From TK10-74A sp965217625 (GTDB lineage Bacteria > Chloroflexota > Dehalococcoidia > Bin125), in the NCBI GenBank assembly GCA_965217625.1, contig OZ244557.1:2232001-2296000 (forward strand): a stretch of 64,000 bases of DNA, in the 5' to 3' direction. This document shows, one piece after another, positions 10,955-22,528 of the stretch. Position 1 is the stretch's first letter; every line of letters starts with the position of its first letter. The notes under the pieces are model-generated. The model did not search any database, had not been told where the DNA came from, and worked only from the letters and a program-made list of their open reading frames with translations. The position numbers were made by a program, and so were the translations under genes.

Positions 10955-11896
10955 ATGGGCGTGCGCATCGGCCTGGGGATCGCGAACTTCCCCTTCGAGA
11001 ACCCGCGCGGCTTCTGGCGCTGGGTAGAGCAGTGCGAGGCCGGCGACGTCGATTCGATCTGGCAGACCGACCGCCTGATCGGCGCTCAGCCGTTCCTCGA
11101 GTCGATGTCCACGATGGCGGCCCTGGCCGGGGCGACCGAGCGGCTCAAGTTCGGCATGAACGTGGTCGTCGTGCCGTTCCGCGACCCGCTGGTGCTGGCC
11201 AAGGAGTGCGCCACGATCGATTTCCTCAGCAATGGACGCATGCTGCCGGCCTTCGGTGTGGGCGGGGCGGTCGCGCCCGAGTTCCGCGCCACGAGCCGGC
11301 CCATGGCGCGTCGCGGCGCCCTCGCCGATGAGGCCCTGCGCCTGATGGTGCGCCTCTGGGCGGGCGAGACGGTGAGCTTCGCGGGCGAGCACTACGAGTA
11401 CCGCGACGCCGTGATCGCGCCGCTGCCCGTGCAGCAGCCGCTGCCGCTCTGGATCGGCGGCGACAGCAGGGCCGCCATCCGCCGCACGGCCACCATCGGC
11501 AGCGGCTGGCTGGGCGGGCTGCACAGCCCGGCGCAGGTGGCGCGGATCGTCGCGGCGATCAAGGCGGCGGCCGCCGGGGCCGGGCGCAGCATCGACGACG
11601 ACCACTACGGCGCCGCCTTCGCCTACCGCTTCGGCGACCCCGGCGACGCGCCCGTGCAACGGCTGGCCGCCGGATTCCGCCGCCGCCTGCCCGACGTCGA
11701 CCCGGCCGGCTACTTCGCCGTGGGCGACGCGGCCTGCATCCAGGCGCGCGTCGCCGAGTACGTGGCGGCGGGGGCGTCGAAGTTCGTGCTGCGCCCCATC
11801 GCCGATGGCGACGCCGACATGCAGCGGCAAACCCAGCGCCTGATCGAGGACGTGTTGCCCGTCGTCCACGGGCGGGTAGCGGCCCCGGCCCGGTAG
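10955..11896 (+). CDS. LLM-class flavin/F420-dependent oxidoreductase
   Basis: A 313-residue bacterial luciferase-like TIM barrel: VRIGLGIANFPFENP at the start, LKFGMNVVVVPFRDPLVLAKECATIDFLSNGRM in the middle, then PLPLWIGGDSRAAIRRTA. The PLVLAKE..TIDxLSxGR block is the most diagnostic part of the family. Members are either FMN-dependent monooxygenases using a reductase partner or F420-dependent dehydrogenases/reductases. The PNPOx-like protein just upstream and the nearby hydrolase suggest oxidation or ring modification of an organic substrate, which I cannot name. GGGG just before ATG 10955 serves as ribosome site. It is the last gene of the plus-strand run and faces korB. Confidence 0.85.
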   Translation: MGVRIGLGIANFPFENPRGFWRWVEQCEAGDVDSIWQTDRLIGAQPFLESMSTMAALAGATERLKFGMNVVVVPFRDPLVLAKECATIDFLSNGRMLPAFGVGGAVAPEFRATSRPMARRGALADEALRLMVRLWAGETVSFAGEHYEYRDAVIAPLPVQQPLPLWIGGDSRAAIRRTATIGSGWLGGLHSPAQVARIVAAIKAAAAGAGRSIDDDHYGAAFAYRFGDPGDAPVQRLAAGFRRRLPDVDPAGYFAVGDAACIQARVAEYVAAGASKFVLRPIADGDADMQRQTQRLIEDVLPVVHGRVAAPAR

Positions 11897-11957
11897 CTTC
11901 GTCGGCCGGCGCGCGTCGGCGTCGCGCGTCTTCGACCCGTACTTATTCGAGCAGCGT

Positions 11958-12992
<1,035 letters not shown>

Positions 12993-13036
12993 CTCCGCGT
13001 CTCCTCGCTCGTTCCGCTCGCTCGTCCGCGCCGCCG

Positions 13037-14923
<1,887 letters not shown>

Positions 14924-15222
14924 CGCTGCTGGCCCTTCCTGCCTTGGCGTGCGCCCCGATCGGTGCGATCGTGAGAGGCGCCGTCACCCGCTCGGCCGGC
15001 CGGTCCCTGACGTGCTTCACTGTCGCGCTGCCTCCTTGCAGACGCACCCGATGCACACCCACCTCGCATCGTAGCAGCGCGATCAACGCGTGCATCATCC
15101 TTCCGTTGTCCCTGGCAGGGTGTTACGCAGGGGTTACGTTCGGCACAGATCGGGGGATGCGGGTGAGCCGCCCCCGCGAGACCCTTATCCTGCCAGACAA
15201 GACGGGCATGATTGGAGGCCGT

Positions 15223-16437
15223 ATGTCGCAGTCCGCGCCCGCTCGCGCCGCCATGCAGGCGCGGGCCATCGCCGCGATCGATGCCGCCGCCGCGGACCTG
15301 CGCCGCGTCAGCGCGCAGATTCACGATCGGCCCGAGCTCAACTTCGAGGAGCGCTACGCCCACGAGGTGCTCACGGCCGCCGCCGCCGCCGCCGGCCTGA
15401 CCGTGCAGCGCGGCGCGTTCGATCTGCCCACCGCGTTCAGCGCGAGCGCGGGCGCCGGCGGCCACCGCGTCGCCATCTGCTGCGAGTACGACGCGCTGCC
15501 CGAGATCGGGCACGCCTGCGGGCACAACCTGATCGCCGCGGCCGGGCTGGGCGCCGGCATCGGCGCGGCCGCCGGGCTGGCGACGGCGGACGCGCCGGGC
15601 CGGGTGGTCGTGCTGGGCACGCCCGCCGAGGAGGGCGGCGGCGGCAAGATCGATCTGATCGCGCGCGGCGCCTTCGAGGACGTCGACGCGGCGCTGATGG
15701 CGCATCCCGCCCCCAGCGATCTCCTGCGGCCGGGGGTCAGCGCTCTGCAGCAGTTGGACGTCGTCTATCGGGGGCGCAACGCGCATGCCGCCGGCGCGCC
15801 CTGGGAGGGTCGCAACGCGCTCGACGCGATGGTGATCGCCTACACCGCGATCTCCGCCCTGCGGCAGCAGCTCCCGCCCGGCGCGCTGGTGCACGGCGTC
15901 ATCACGCACGGCGGCGACAAGCCCAACATCATCCCCAGCCTCACCCGCGCCGAGTTCATCGTGCGGGCCCGCGACCGCGGCGGGCTGGCGCGGCTCAAGG
16001 AGCGCGTGCTGGCCTGCTTCCGGGCCGGGGCCGAGGCGTCGGGCTGCACCGTGGACGTGCAGCAGCGCGGCCACGAGTACCTCGACATGCGGCACAACGC
16101 CCCCATCGTCGAGGCCTACGCGGCCAACCTGCGCGACTTGGGCGCGCCGCCGCGCGAGGACCCCGGCGGCTTCAGCGCCTTCAGCACCGACATGGGCAAC
16201 GTCAGCTACGTGACGCCGTCGATCCATCCCGTCTTCGGCATCCCCGCCGCGGCCGGCAATCACACGCCCGAGTTCACTGCGGCCGCGGCCGCCGCGCCCG
16301 CCGAGGACGCGATGCTCGTCGCCGCCAAGGCGATGGCGCTGACCGCCCTCGACCTCCTCACCGACCCCGAACTGCTCGCGAATGCCCGCGCCGAGTTCGC
16401 TGCCGGCAGCGCCGCCGGGACGGAGGCCGCGCCATGA
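15223..16437 (+). CDS. M20D-family amidohydrolase/dipeptidase
   Basis: A 404-residue zinc peptidase of the M20D branch. EYDALPEIGHACGHNLI (around residue 90) supplies the Cys and His ligands typical of p-aminobenzoyl-glutamate hydrolase and PM20D2-type dipeptidases. GTPAEEGGGGK holds the catalytic Glu pair. HGGDKPNIIP closes the lid-domain contact and AAGNHTPEF brings the final His. It probably cleaves an N-acyl or dipeptide amide in the cytosol. I start at ATG 15223, with GGAGG 4 bases upstream; an in-frame ATG at 15208 adds five residues. A TATCCT -10-like element lies around 15186. The stop overlaps the next start as ATGA, so the VOC protein is cotranslated. Confidence 0.85.
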   Translation: MSQSAPARAAMQARAIAAIDAAAADLRRVSAQIHDRPELNFEERYAHEVLTAAAAAAGLTVQRGAFDLPTAFSASAGAGGHRVAICCEYDALPEIGHACGHNLIAAAGLGAGIGAAAGLATADAPGRVVVLGTPAEEGGGGKIDLIARGAFEDVDAALMAHPAPSDLLRPGVSALQQLDVVYRGRNAHAAGAPWEGRNALDAMVIAYTAISALRQQLPPGALVHGVITHGGDKPNIIPSLTRAEFIVRARDRGGLARLKERVLACFRAGAEASGCTVDVQQRGHEYLDMRHNAPIVEAYAANLRDLGAPPREDPGGFSAFSTDMGNVSYVTPSIHPVFGIPAAAGNHTPEFTAAAAAAPAEDAMLVAAKAMALTALDLLTDPELLANARAEFAAGSAAGTEAAP

Positions 16438-17093
16438 GTCCCCCCACTCCACCGATGCCCGACCAGATGCCCGACCAGATGGTCGACCACATCGTCTACG
16501 CCGCGCCCGATCTCGAGGCCGCCGTGGCCGACCTCGAGGCGCGGCTGGGGGTGGGCGCGTCCTACGGCGGCAGCCATCCCGGAGCGGGGTCGCACAACGC
16601 GCTGTTGGGTCTGGGCGGCGGCGCGTACCTGGAGATCATCGCGCCCGACCCGGACCAGCCCGACCCGGCCGGGCGCAGCCGCCCCTTCGGCTTGGACGAC
16701 CTCACGGCGCCGCGGCTCGCCGGCTGGGCGGCGAAAGCGACCGGCCTCGACACGCGCGTCGCGTTGGCGCGGCTGGGCGGCTTCGATCCGGGGCTGGCCC
16801 GCACGATGCGGCGGCTGCGGCCGGACGGCGTCGAGCTGGTCTGGACGCTGACCAGCGCCGGGCCCGCCCTGGGCGGGCTGGTGCCCTTCCTGATCGACTG
16901 GGACGAGACGCCGCACCCCACGGCGACCGCGCCCGGCGGCTGCCGCCTGACCGCCCTCGCCGGCCGCCACCCCCGCCCGGCCGAGGTGGAGGCCGCGCTG
17001 GCCGCGCTCGGCCTGACGCTGCCGGTCGAGGAGGGAGCGGTCGCGCTCGTGGCCACGCTGGACACACCGAACGGCGTCGTGCGGCTAACCTGA
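16434..17093 (+). CDS. VOC/glyoxalase-like domain protein
   Basis: 219 residues. It starts with a Met/Pro/Asp-rich tag followed by VDHIVYAAPDLEAAVADLEARLGV, the opening beta-alpha unit of a vicinal-oxygen-chelate module. LGGGAYLEIIAPDPDQPDP follows, as in the 'glyoxalase-like domain' subgroup (PF13468). The second half continues with LAGWAAKATGLD and LVPFLIDWDETPHPT. Members bind a metal or small ligand, but few have known reactions. The start overlaps the M20 peptidase stop by ATGA, so it may act on or bind the product of that enzyme; this is inference only. Confidence 0.75.
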   Translation: MSPPTPPMPDQMPDQMVDHIVYAAPDLEAAVADLEARLGVGASYGGSHPGAGSHNALLGLGGGAYLEIIAPDPDQPDPAGRSRPFGLDDLTAPRLAGWAAKATGLDTRVALARLGGFDPGLARTMRRLRPDGVELVWTLTSAGPALGGLVPFLIDWDETPHPTATAPGGCRLTALAGRHPRPAEVEAALAALGLTLPVEEGAVALVATLDTPNGVVRLT

Positions 17094-17145
17094 CCGGCGT
17101 CGGCCCCGCCGGGGCCGGGCGCTCGACGGCGACAAGGGGCAGACC

Positions 17146-18198
17146 ATGAAACTCGGTTTCAGCGCGGGCAGCTTCGGCCCGCGCTACCAACTCGACCTCG
17201 ACCTGATCCGGCACGTGGAGGCGCTGGGCTACGACTCGGTCTGGACGGCGGAGGCCTACGGCTCCGACGCGGTCACGCCGCTGGCCTTCATCGCCGCGCA
17301 CACGCAGCGCATCAAGCTGGGCACGGGCATCCTGCAGATCCCCGCCCGCACCCCCGCGATGACCGCCATGACCATGGCGACGCTCGATCAGCTGGCCGGC
17401 GGCGGTCGCGTGATCGTGGGGCTGGGCCTGTCGGGCCCCCAGGTCGTCGAGGGCTGGCACGGGCAGCCCTGGGGCAAGCCCGCCACGCGCGTGCGCGAGT
17501 ACATCGAGGTGCTGCGCAAGATCCTGGCCCGCGAGGCGCCGGTCACCTACGACGGGGTCGAGTACCGGCTGCCCTATCAGGGCCCCGGTTCGAGCGGCCT
17601 CGGCAAGCCGCTGAAGTCGATCCTGCACATGCAGCAGCTGCCGATCTACGTCGCCTCGCTGGGCCAGGCCAACGTCAAGAACACCGCCGAGCTGGCCGAC
17701 GGCTGGCTGCCGATGTGGTTCTCGCCCTACCGCATGCAGAACTACCAGCCCTGGCTCGACGAGGGCATGCAGCGCGGCAAGGCCAGCAACGCGCCCAAAG
17801 CGCTCGACGACTTCCAGATTCAGGCCGCCTGCACCGTGATCGTCAACGACGACGTGGGCGAGTGCATCCGCCAGATGCGCCCCAACGTCGCGCTGTACAT
17901 GGGCGGCATGGGCGCGAAGTCGAAGAACTTCCACAACGACGTCATGGTGCGCTACGGCTACGCCGACGCCGCAGCCTCCGTGCAGGACCTCTACCTGTCG
18001 GGCCGCCGGGCCGAGGCCATGGAGGCCCTGCCCGACGAGTTCATCGACGAGATGGCGCTGATCGGCCCCGCCGACCGCATCCGCGAGCGCTACAAGGCCT
18101 GGGAGGACTGCGGCATCACCGGCATCACGGTCACCGCCCGCCAGCCCGAGGCGCTGGAGCTCATGGCCGACCTCGCCGACACGCGCGGCAACGTTTAG
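17146..18198 (+). CDS. LLM-class F420-dependent oxidoreductase
   Basis: A 350-residue luciferase-like TIM barrel of the Rv3520c/F420-type branch. It shows LGYDSVWTAEAYGSDAVTPLAFIAAHTQRIKLGTG early, then MTMATLDQLAGGGRVIVGLGLSGPQVVEGWHGQ, then LPIYVASLGQANVKNTAELADGWLP. The GLSGPQVVEGWHG block is characteristic of F420-linked members and is well conserved. The sequence does not show which substrate it oxidises or reduces. It follows the VOC protein by 52 bases and meets the SDR gene head to tail with a 4-base stop overlap. Confidence 0.87.
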   Translation: MKLGFSAGSFGPRYQLDLDLIRHVEALGYDSVWTAEAYGSDAVTPLAFIAAHTQRIKLGTGILQIPARTPAMTAMTMATLDQLAGGGRVIVGLGLSGPQVVEGWHGQPWGKPATRVREYIEVLRKILAREAPVTYDGVEYRLPYQGPGSSGLGKPLKSILHMQQLPIYVASLGQANVKNTAELADGWLPMWFSPYRMQNYQPWLDEGMQRGKASNAPKALDDFQIQAACTVIVNDDVGECIRQMRPNVALYMGGMGAKSKNFHNDVMVRYGYADAAASVQDLYLSGRRAEAMEALPDEFIDEMALIGPADRIRERYKAWEDCGITGITVTARQPEALELMADLADTRGNV

Positions 18199-19031
18199 TC
18201 GCCGTCGATCGCCGCGCCGCCGGGCCGCACGCCGGCCCGATTGCGCGCGCTCATCTGCCCGAGCAGGTGCTGCCAGCGGGCGTCGACGCTGCTCCAGCCG
18301 CCGTCCACGACGATGGCCTGCCCGGTCACCAGGCTCGACTCGTCGCTGGCCAGCCACAGCGCCGCCTGGGCGATGTCGAGCGGCTGCCCCGCGCGTCCCA
18401 GCGGATGCACGGCGGCGAAGCGCTCCGTCATGATCTCCTCCGCCCGCGGGAACGGCGCCGAGAGCGGCGTGACGATCCCGCCCGGGCAGATGCAGTTGAC
18501 GCGGATGCCGTGGGGTCCGCCCTCGGCGGCGGCGCTGCGGGTGAGCGAGATCACGCCGGCCTTGGTCATCCCGTAGATCGCCTGCCGCTCGAAGCCCCCC
18601 AGCCCGGCGACCGAGGCCGTGGAGATGATCACGCCGCCGCCCTGCGCGCGCATCCGCCGGGCGGCGTGCTTGATGCCCAGCCAGACCCCCTTGAGGTTGA
18701 CCGCCGTGACGAAGTCGAACGTCTCCTCCGGCGCGTCCGCGATCTCGCCCTCGACCATGCCCACGCCGGCGTTGTTGTACATCACGTCGAGCGCGCCGAA
18801 CTCGTCGACCGCCGTCGCCACCAGCCCCGCGACGGCGCGGTCCTCGCGCACGTCCGCGACGACGGCGCGCGTCGTCTCGCCCAACTCCGCCGCGAGCGCC
18901 CGCGCCCGCTCCGCCTGCACATCGCCGATCACGACGCGCGCCCCCTCGGCCACGAACAGGCGCACCGTGCTCTCCCCGATGCCCGAGGCGCCGCCCGTGA
19001 TGACCGCCACCTTGCCGTCGAGTCGTGCCAT
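18195..19031 (-). CDS. short-chain dehydrogenase/reductase
   Basis: A 278-residue classical SDR. The NAD(P)-binding TGGASGIG is near residue 13 and NNAG near residue 88. The active-site Ser lies in ISTASVAG and Tyr-x3-Lys in AIYGMTKAG. The C-terminal substrate loop is followed by SLVTGQAIVVDGGWSS and a 30-residue tail beyond the usual end. GDV after strand beta2 (an acidic residue) suggests NAD rather than NADP. It oxidises or reduces an unknown alcohol or ketone. ATG 19031 is 41 bases downstream of the aquaporin stop on the same strand, so it may be read from the aquaporin promoter. Confidence 0.85.
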   Translation of the reverse strand: MARLDGKVAVITGGASGIGESTVRLFVAEGARVVIGDVQAERARALAAELGETTRAVVADVREDRAVAGLVATAVDEFGALDVMYNNAGVGMVEGEIADAPEETFDFVTAVNLKGVWLGIKHAARRMRAQGGGVIISTASVAGLGGFERQAIYGMTKAGVISLTRSAAAEGGPHGIRVNCICPGGIVTPLSAPFPRAEEIMTERFAAVHPLGRAGQPLDIAQAALWLASDESSLVTGQAIVVDGGWSSVDARWQHLLGQMSARNRAGVRPGGAAIDGD

Positions 19032-19072
19032 GGCCTCCCCGCGAATGCGCGCGCTCCGCCGACGGCCGCCGC

Positions 19073-19846
19073 TCAGTCGTCCGCGGCCATCTCGGCGTCG
19101 GCGTCGTCGCCCTCGGTCTCTCGCAGCACGAACCAGTACAGCAGCGCGCCGACGACGCCACCCAGGGCCGGGGCCAGCATGTAGACCCAGACGCTGTCGA
19201 AGGCGTTCGAGACCAGCGCCGGGCCCAGCGTGCGGGCCGGGTTGACCGACGCGCCCGTCAGCGGCACCGCCACGAGGTGGATCGCCGCTACCGTGAGCCC
19301 GATGATCAGCGGCGCGACGTGACCGGCGCCCCGCTTCGAGACCGCCGTCGCGAAGATCACGATCAGCAGCACGGCCGTCAGGATCGCCTCCAGCACGAAC
19401 GCGCCCAGGTCGGTCACGGCGGTGCTGTTGATCGCGTGCGCGCCGAAGTTCGTCAGCTCCCCCGCCGCGTTGTCCAAGATCACGTAGAGCACCGCAGTCG
19501 CCAGAATCGCGCCCGCGAACTGGGCGACCATGTAGCACAGCCCGGGCAGGACCTTGATCTGCTTCGTCACGATCATGCCCAGCGAGACGGCCGGGTTCAG
19601 ATGGCCGCCGGAGATGTTCGCCGTCGCGTAGACCATCAGCCCGATGCCCAGCCCGTGCGCCAGCGCGATGACGATCAGCGCGTCCGCCGCCCCCGAGCCG
19701 ACGCTGGTGATGACCGCCCCCGTGCCGATGAGGACGAACAGCATCGTCCCCACCAGCTCCGCCAGGTAGGCGACCACGTTCGGGCGGGCCCCGACCTCCT
19801 CACCGCCCAGATCGCCGGATCCCATGCGCAGTTGTGCGAGTGCCAT
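19073..19846 (-). CDS. MIP-family aquaporin/glycerol facilitator
   Basis: 257 residues with six predicted membrane helices and the two half-helix selectivity loops, HLNPAVS near residue 84 and SVNPART near residue 200, both with intact NPA. The length and the short loop before the second NPA resemble water-type aquaporins or AqpM rather than the longer GlpF proteins. A tail rich in Asp/Glu extends into the cytoplasm. It passively conducts water or small neutral solutes across the inner membrane. GGGGG lies 5 bases before ATG 19846. A consensus TATAAT (complement of 19877-19882) lies 31 bases upstream, inside a small inverted repeat. Confidence 0.92.
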   Translation of the reverse strand: MALAQLRMGSGDLGGEEVGARPNVVAYLAELVGTMLFVLIGTGAVITSVGSGAADALIVIALAHGLGIGLMVYATANISGGHLNPAVSLGMIVTKQIKVLPGLCYMVAQFAGAILATAVLYVILDNAAGELTNFGAHAINSTAVTDLGAFVLEAILTAVLLIVIFATAVSKRGAGHVAPLIIGLTVAAIHLVAVPLTGASVNPARTLGPALVSNAFDSVWVYMLAPALGGVVGALLYWFVLRETEGDDADAEMAADD

Positions 19847-19870
19847 GCCGTCCCCCTCGTTCCGCTGAAG

Positions 19871-19888
19871 GCGCCAATTATATGGCGC
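19871..19888 (-). promoter_or_regulatory. consensus -10 box embedded in an inverted repeat (aquaporin promoter)
   Basis: GCGCCA (19871-19876) and TGGCGC (19883-19888) are perfect inverted arms around ATTATA, which reads TATAAT on the minus strand. A transcript from it would have a leader of roughly 20-25 bases before the aquaporin ATG. No good -35 is seen. The palindrome around the -10 could be an operator. The rest of the 19847-20132 gap shows no other feature. Confidence 0.5.
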
Positions 19889-20132
19889 AAGTGATGTCGC
19901 GGACCTGCCCGGAGCCCCACGATTGGCGGCTCGGCATGCGCTCCGCCGCCCGAATGAACACCCCCAGGATGCGGCCCGCCAGATAGGAGGTCAACCACCT
20001 GCCCGGCTGTCCCGTGAATCCCGCGGTCGGGACGGCGCCGGCGCTGGCACGACCGGCGCGGCGGCGCCTGATACCCTCCCGTGCGGGGCCGCCGGGCGCG
20101 GCCCCGCGGCGCCGAGGCGGTCGAGGAGAGCC

Positions 20133-21098
20133 ATGCACCTGAACGAATTCGCCGCCGACGCCGGCCCGCTCGACATGACCACGTTCGACGAGTTCGGCAG
20201 CCTGCAGCGCAGCGCCGCCGACCTGGGCATCCCGCATCCGGGCCGCGTGCGCTACGTCTCCCGCAACGTCGTGGTGAATCACCTGCGGATGCACCTGCTG
20301 GAGTGGGGCGACCCGTCGGCGCCACCCGTGGTGTTGCTGCACGGGGCCAATCAATCGGCGCACTCGTGGGACCTCGTCAGCCTGCACCTGGCCGACCGCT
20401 ACCACGTCTACGCGCTCGACCAGCGCGGGCACGGCGACACCGAGTGGGTGCGCGACGCCGACTACTCCTCGCCCGCCATGGCCCGCGACGCCGCCGCGTT
20501 CATCGAGGCCGAGGGCCTCGACGCGCCGATCGTCTTCGGCCACAGCATGGGCGGCATGGTCACGCTCAATCTGGCGCTCAGCCATCCCGGCGTCGCGCGC
20601 GGCCTCGTCATCGTCGATGCGGGGCCGCAGATCTCCGAGGCGGGCGCCCGCATCATCGGCAACTTCGTCAGCAAGAACCGCGAGTTCGACTCGATCGACG
20701 AGTTCGTGGAGCGGGTCGTCAAGTACGACCCCTTCCGCAGCCGCGAGCACATGGAGCGCACCGCGCGCTACAACCTCATCCGCCGCGTCGATGGCAAGTA
20801 CATCAGCAAGTCGGACCGCGTGCTGCACGACGAGAGCTTCCGCCGCGCGCGCTCCGAGCACGCGCCGCGCCTGGGGATGGACGACGTCCGCGCCATCGCC
20901 ACGCCCACGCTGCTCGTGCGCGGCGCGCAGTCGAACGTGCTGGAGGTCGACGGGGCCGAGCGCTTCGTGGCGGCGCTGCCCGACGGGCGACTGGTCACCG
21001 TGCCCGACTGCGGGCACAACGTGCACACCCAGAACACGCCCGGCTTCCTGGCGGCCGTGCAGCCGTTCCTCACCGCGCTCGACGCCGCCCGCGTCTAG
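20133..21098 (+). CDS. alpha/beta-fold hydrolase
   Basis: 321 residues. It has VVLLHGANQSAHSW (oxyanion loop) and DQRGHGDTEW. The nucleophile elbow is GHSMGG with an intact Ser, the acid lies in the VRGAQSNVLE region, and the His is in DCGHNVHTQNTPGF. This is a complete serine-hydrolase triad, probably an esterase, lactonase or C-C hydrolase; the substrate is not deducible. The first 40 residues precede the core fold and are poorly conserved-looking. GAGGAG stands before ATG 20133. It is divergent from the aquaporin gene and converges on the diiron protein gene. Confidence 0.8.
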   Translation: MHLNEFAADAGPLDMTTFDEFGSLQRSAADLGIPHPGRVRYVSRNVVVNHLRMHLLEWGDPSAPPVVLLHGANQSAHSWDLVSLHLADRYHVYALDQRGHGDTEWVRDADYSSPAMARDAAAFIEAEGLDAPIVFGHSMGGMVTLNLALSHPGVARGLVIVDAGPQISEAGARIIGNFVSKNREFDSIDEFVERVVKYDPFRSREHMERTARYNLIRRVDGKYISKSDRVLHDESFRRARSEHAPRLGMDDVRAIATPTLLVRGAQSNVLEVDGAERFVAALPDGRLVTVPDCGHNVHTQNTPGFLAAVQPFLTALDAARV

Positions 21099-21146
21099 CG
21101 CCGCGCTCCCCGCGCCGCCGCGCGCGCGCCGGGACCGCCTGCGGGG

Positions 21147-22205
21147 CTAGTTGCCCTTCACGATCTGCTGCATCGACTCCGGCATGCGGTCGATGCGCTC
21201 GCCCAGGCCGGCCACCTTGAGCCGGTGGTAGTACTCGGTCAGCTGCTTGCGCTGCACGAGCTGCTGCAGGCGCCAGCCCTCGTCGAGCTGCGCCGGCGAC
21301 GTGCCGCCGCCCAGCAGGATCGTGAGGGATTCCACCGTCAGCGGATTCTGCGTGCCCACCGGGCCCTGGCCCTGGACGCGGTCGGCGCGGTCGAGGTAGG
21401 AGTGGATCTCCTCGCGCCGCTCGGGCTCGCTCTCCAGGATGTGCTTGAGGTGCATGACGCCGAAGGCCAGGTGCCGCGACTCGTCCTGGGCGCAGAGCCG
21501 GAAGATCGTCTTCTCGGCCGTGTTCTGGCCGATCAACTCGCCCATACGGAAGAGCGACTGCACGACGCCCTCCCCCTGCACGTGCAGGAGCGCCGACATC
21601 TCCGTGAAGTCGCGCGCTTCGAGGATCACGCGCAGGCCCTCGCCCGGCCCCTGCTGGAGCAGCCCGCCGCCGTTGATCAGCGCGCGCTTGCGGAAGACGT
21701 CCAGGTGGCGGGCCTCGTCCATGATCTGCGTCATCAGGAACAGGCCCACCTCGTAGTATTCCGGCGAGAGCCGCGGCAGCCACTGCCCGGGGACGTCGGC
21801 GGCGATGAACTCCACCTCGTTGAGGACGGTGCAGAACTGGCACATCGCCCGCTCGACGGCGTCGGGCAGCGGCTCGATGGTGTGCCAGGGGATGTCCGTC
21901 GCCGAGGACCACTGCCGCTGCACGGCCTCCTCGTAGAGCATCGGCACCGCCTCCGACCAGCTCTCCGCCTTGCCCACGTAGGCGTAGCCGAAGCGCGGCG
22001 CGCCCTCGCGCGGGGCCGTGCCCCGCAGGCGCATCGTGTGGTTGCCGGCCTGCGTCGCGCCGGGCGGGAAGGCGGCCGCGTTGATGCCGTCCAGCGTCAG
22101 CCCGCGACGGCTGGGCGTCGCCTGCGTGTCGAACTGGTCGTCCAGGTTGAGCCAGGACAGGTCGAGGGGTTGGGGCCGGGCGTCGGGTGTGGTTTGGGTG
22201 GTCAT
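21147..22205 (-). CDS. ferritin-like diiron protein (R2/monooxygenase-like fold)
   Basis: 352 residues. The central helices carry two Glu...Glu-x2-His sets. The first is in the segment from LNEVEF to QIMDEARHLDVF, the second from HVQGEGVVQS to CAQDESRHLAFG. This spacing is that of the four-helix diiron proteins (ribonucleotide reductase R2, R2-like oxidases, bacterial monooxygenase alpha subunits, AurF-like oxygenases). RQWSSATDIPW before the first ligand recalls monooxygenase alpha chains. It lacks a clear radical tyrosine assignment by eye and has no nrdA neighbour, so deoxynucleotide synthesis is unlikely; an oxygenase or oxidase is more plausible. The start MTTQTTPDARP follows an AGGGAGCAC ribosome site on the minus strand. 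Confidence 0.75.
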   Translation of the reverse strand: MTTQTTPDARPQPLDLSWLNLDDQFDTQATPSRRGLTLDGINAAAFPPGATQAGNHTMRLRGTAPREGAPRFGYAYVGKAESWSEAVPMLYEEAVQRQWSSATDIPWHTIEPLPDAVERAMCQFCTVLNEVEFIAADVPGQWLPRLSPEYYEVGLFLMTQIMDEARHLDVFRKRALINGGGLLQQGPGEGLRVILEARDFTEMSALLHVQGEGVVQSLFRMGELIGQNTAEKTIFRLCAQDESRHLAFGVMHLKHILESEPERREEIHSYLDRADRVQGQGPVGTQNPLTVESLTILLGGGTSPAQLDEGWRLQQLVQRKQLTEYYHRLKVAGLGERIDRMPESMQQIVKGN

Positions 22206-22300
22206 CGCTGTGCTCCCTGCTGTCCCGTGATTCTAGCCCATCGCGGCGACGCTGTGCAGGGTATCGCTGGATACACGCCCCCGCGCGCTACGGCCGGGAC

Positions 22301-22359
22301 CTCACCCCCTCTCCATCGGAAGCGCTGGAGAGGGGGAACCGGAGGGGGTTAGGGGTGAG
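22301..22359. repeat. palindromic dispersed repeat, copy 1
   Basis: CTCACCCC (22301-22308) and GGGGTGAG (22352-22359) form the outer arms, and CCCTCTCCA/TGGAGAGGG-type inner arms form a second stem. The internal GGAACCGGAGGGGG is shared with the copies near 25.0 and 62.3 kb. It lies in the 323-base gap 22206-22528, upstream of the solute-binding-protein gene. The remainder of the gap has the AT-rich promoter region described separately. Confidence 0.75.
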
Positions 22360-22410
22360 TTTCCCACCGCCACAAGCGACATAAAACGCCATGTCAATAG
22401 GCAAACAAGA

Positions 22411-22465
22411 AGATTTTACCAAAAGTTTACCAAAAAACACTAGCCCCCCCCCCCCGATCTATACT
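22411..22465 (+). promoter_or_regulatory. AT-rich promoter region with direct repeats and a C12 tract
   Basis: This is the most AT-rich stretch of the window. TTTACCAAAA occurs twice (22415-22424 and 22426-22435), 11 bases apart, so both copies face the same side of the helix. A run of 12 C follows (22444-22455), then a good -10 box TATACT (22460-22465). The solute-binding-protein ATG is 64 bases further on. The -35 region is replaced by the repeats and the C tract, suggesting an activator-dependent promoter. Slippage in the C tract would change spacing. Confidence 0.5.
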
Positions 22466-22528
22466 ATGAAAGCTCACGCACCGAGCGGTCCCACAAAGGG
22501 ACAGCCGGGTACCGGAAAGGACTTTGCG

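Noticed and set aside
21147..22205. Ribonucleotide reductase small subunit
   Set aside because: It has diiron Glu/His ligands, but no nrdA neighbour and no clear radical tyrosine; an oxygenase-like diiron protein fits better.
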